This document shows, piece by piece, positions 6,240-7,361 of a DNA stretch of 7,361 nt. Numbering within the stretch: position 1 is the stretch's first letter; each line of letters starts with the position of its first letter. The notes under the pieces were generated by a model, which saw only the letters and a program-made list of their open reading frames with translations, made no database searches and was not told the DNA's origin. Source of the stretch: an uncultured Chitinophagaceae bacterium (GTDB taxonomy: Bacteria; Bacteroidota; Bacteroidia; Chitinophagales; Chitinophagaceae); the NCBI GenBank assembly GCA_946479005.1, contig CAMLEM010000077.1, forward strand, positions 1-7,361. The letters run 5' to 3'. The position numbers and the translations under genes were made by a program.

Positions 6240-6270
6240 CAAAAATAACGCTTAGTGCCTCATTCCGAAA
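6240..6270 (-). promoter_or_regulatory. Putative Bacteroidota-type promoter before the histidine kinase
   Basis: On the minus strand TATTTTTG (6247-6240) matches the Bacteroidota -7 consensus TAnnTTTG at every fixed position. TTTC (6270-6267), 19 nt upstream, differs by one base from the -33 element TTTG at an acceptable distance. Transcription would begin near 6232-6236, almost on the TTG start codon, giving a leaderless or nearly leaderless mRNA. That closeness is a reason for doubt; the kinase may instead be co-transcribed with the queA-like gene 50 nt upstream. Confidence 0.35.
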
Positions 6271-6284
6271 TGATTGATAAGTAT

Positions 6285-7361
6285 TTAACGGGGTTTTAGA
6301 GTCTGTTCGAAATGGGCCGGAAATAACAGGGAACCATCTCCATAGCTCAAAAACCGGTAATCATTTTTCAGTGCGTGATCATATACTTTTTGCCATTCAT
6401 CACCAATAAACGCCGCGATAAGAAGAAGGAGGGTAGATCCCGGCTGATGAAAATTGGTAACCAGGCCGTGTACGATGCGAAACCGGTACCCCGGCGCTAC
6501 CAGGATGCCGGTTTGAGTGACCAGCTTCAGCATACCCCGCGACCTTAAATGTTCAATGAGTGCGCCGAGGGCCTGTTGCCGGCTGACTGGTTCCTCCTCT
6601 TCATAAACTTCCCACTGGGAAAGAGGCTGGATCTCCGCGGCACCCAGGGCCAGTTTCCTGCCGATCCAGTAAATACTTTCCAATGTGCGCAGGGAGGTCG
6701 TACCCACGGCTATGATCGGTCCGTTTGGTCTTTCATACAGTTTCTCCAGGAGTGAAAGAGAAACATCGATCCATTCGGAATGCATTTCGTGCCCGCCCAG
6801 GTCTGCCGATTTAACGGGCTTGAATGTGCCTGCTCCAACGTGAAGGGTCAGAAAAGCGGTTTCAATTTTCTTCTCTTCCAGTTCCTGCAGTACGGGTTCG
6901 GAAAAATGAAGTCCCGCTGTCGGGGCGGCCACCGAACCTTCGCTTTTCGCATATACGGTCTGGTAACGGCTTTGATCCTCTGTTTCAGCTTTTCTCTTTA
7001 TATAAGGAGGAAGTGGCATCGCACCCGCCTGCTGAAGGACCTCCGAAAAAGAGAGTTCCCGCGGGCTCCAGCTGAGCTCCACTTCGAAGCTATCGGGAAG
7101 CTTGCTGATATATTCGGCGTGAAGGGTGAGATCGCCTGTTCTTTTTTCCAGCACCTGTCCTGGTTTCCATTTGGATGCGCCACCGACCAGGCATTTCCAT
7201 CGTACCCTTCCTGTTTTGGCCATCGCGGTATGGATCTCCAGGCTTTCATCAGCGGGCGACAAACAGAATATCTCCACTACGCCACCCGTTTTTTTCTGGA
7301 AGAGCAAGCGTGCGGCAACTACGCGTGTATCATTGAAAACGAGCAGGGAAGAAGGAGGCAG
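6285..7361 (-). CDS. queA: QueA-like tRNA ribosyltransferase-isomerase (5' end beyond window)
   Basis: QueA transfers and isomerises the ribosyl part of S-adenosylmethionine onto preQ1-modified tRNA, making epoxyqueuosine at the wobble position. The 358 visible residues carry the family hallmarks: FNDTRVVAARL (9-19), PPYIKR (118-123), RYQTVYAK (132-139), GSVAAPTAGLHF (142-153), TLHVGAGTFKPVK (172-184), AVGTTSLRTLES (218-229), TNFHQPGSTL (302-311) and YRFLSYGDG (335-343). The frame stays open to the right edge; a TTG at 7307 is only an internal codon, and the usual N-terminus (roughly 40 residues) lies outside. Between the SLRTLES block and the APGYRF block there is a segment of about 54 residues (230-283), longer than in classical QueA of about 350 aa. 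This matches a long form I associate with Bacteroidota, which may be a second paralogue. Family membership is certain; that it performs the standard queuosine reaction is probable. Confidence 0.9.
   Translation of the reverse strand: MPPSSLLVFNDTRVVAARLLFQKKTGGVVEIFCLSPADESLEIHTAMAKTGRVRWKCLVGGASKWKPGQVLEKRTGDLTLHAEYISKLPDSFEVELSWSPRELSFSEVLQQAGAMPLPPYIKRKAETEDQSRYQTVYAKSEGSVAAPTAGLHFSEPVLQELEEKKIETAFLTLHVGAGTFKPVKSADLGGHEMHSEWIDVSLSLLEKLYERPNGPIIAVGTTSLRTLESIYWIGRKLALGAAEIQPLSQWEVYEEEEPVSRQQALGALIEHLRSRGMLKLVTQTGILVAPGYRFRIVHGLVTNFHQPGSTLLLLIAAFIGDEWQKVYDHALKNDYRFLSYGDGSLLFPAHFEQTLKPR

Noticed and set aside
1..7361. tRNA, rRNA, riboswitch, CRISPR array, insertion sequence or phage genes
   Set aside because: No tRNA-like cloverleaf, regularly spaced repeats, transposase or phage protein was found; the tandem ATCCGTG units at 3261-3286 are too short and lack spacers for CRISPR. 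The leader of the queA-like gene, where a preQ1 riboswitch could sit, is outside the window.

Overview
The window looks like ordinary chromosomal DNA from a Bacteroidota bacterium, most plausibly a member of the Chitinophagaceae or a close relative. The indications are weak or absent Shine-Dalgarno sequences before most genes, a match to the Bacteroidota promoter box TAnnTTTG, a QueA-like enzyme of the long form I associate with this phylum, and G+C near one half by eye. The assignment rests on recognised protein families, not on a database search.

Layout. Bases 1-135 are the last 44 codons of an unidentified plus-strand gene. Two hairpins follow; the second (223-252) is a textbook intrinsic terminator. 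Bases 253-431 hold no gene but carry a strong 50-nt hairpin (349-398) beside a copy of a short repeat. Next come two minus-strand genes that abut exactly, an ABC ATPase (2147-1251) and its membrane permease (1250-432), of the BcrA/LanF-like class. Divergent from them is a plus-strand TIGR01777-type epimerase (2234-3160), whose start I place downstream of the longest possible frame. A gap at 3161-3292 between convergent genes is largely repeat DNA: a 20-nt dispersed-type motif followed by an inverted repeat with 26-nt arms.

From 3293 to the right edge everything is on the minus strand and closely spaced. In transcription order the genes are: a queA-like gene cut by the window edge, a sensor histidine kinase with a TTG start, yqgE/algH, a 119-aa protein of unknown function, and a small metzincin-like zinc protease whose ATG overlaps the preceding stop (TAATG). 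Gaps of 50, 18, 27 and -1 nt suggest one transcription unit, perhaps with an extra promoter before the kinase.

How the genes work together. The ATPase and permease form one exporter or self-protection transporter. The 119-aa protein and the protease are probably co-translated and are the least explained part of the window. The kinase has no response regulator beside it here, so its partner must be encoded elsewhere. I found no convincing new defence, mobile or RNA system. The points most worth a second look are the protease module, the repeat elements and the kinase start region.
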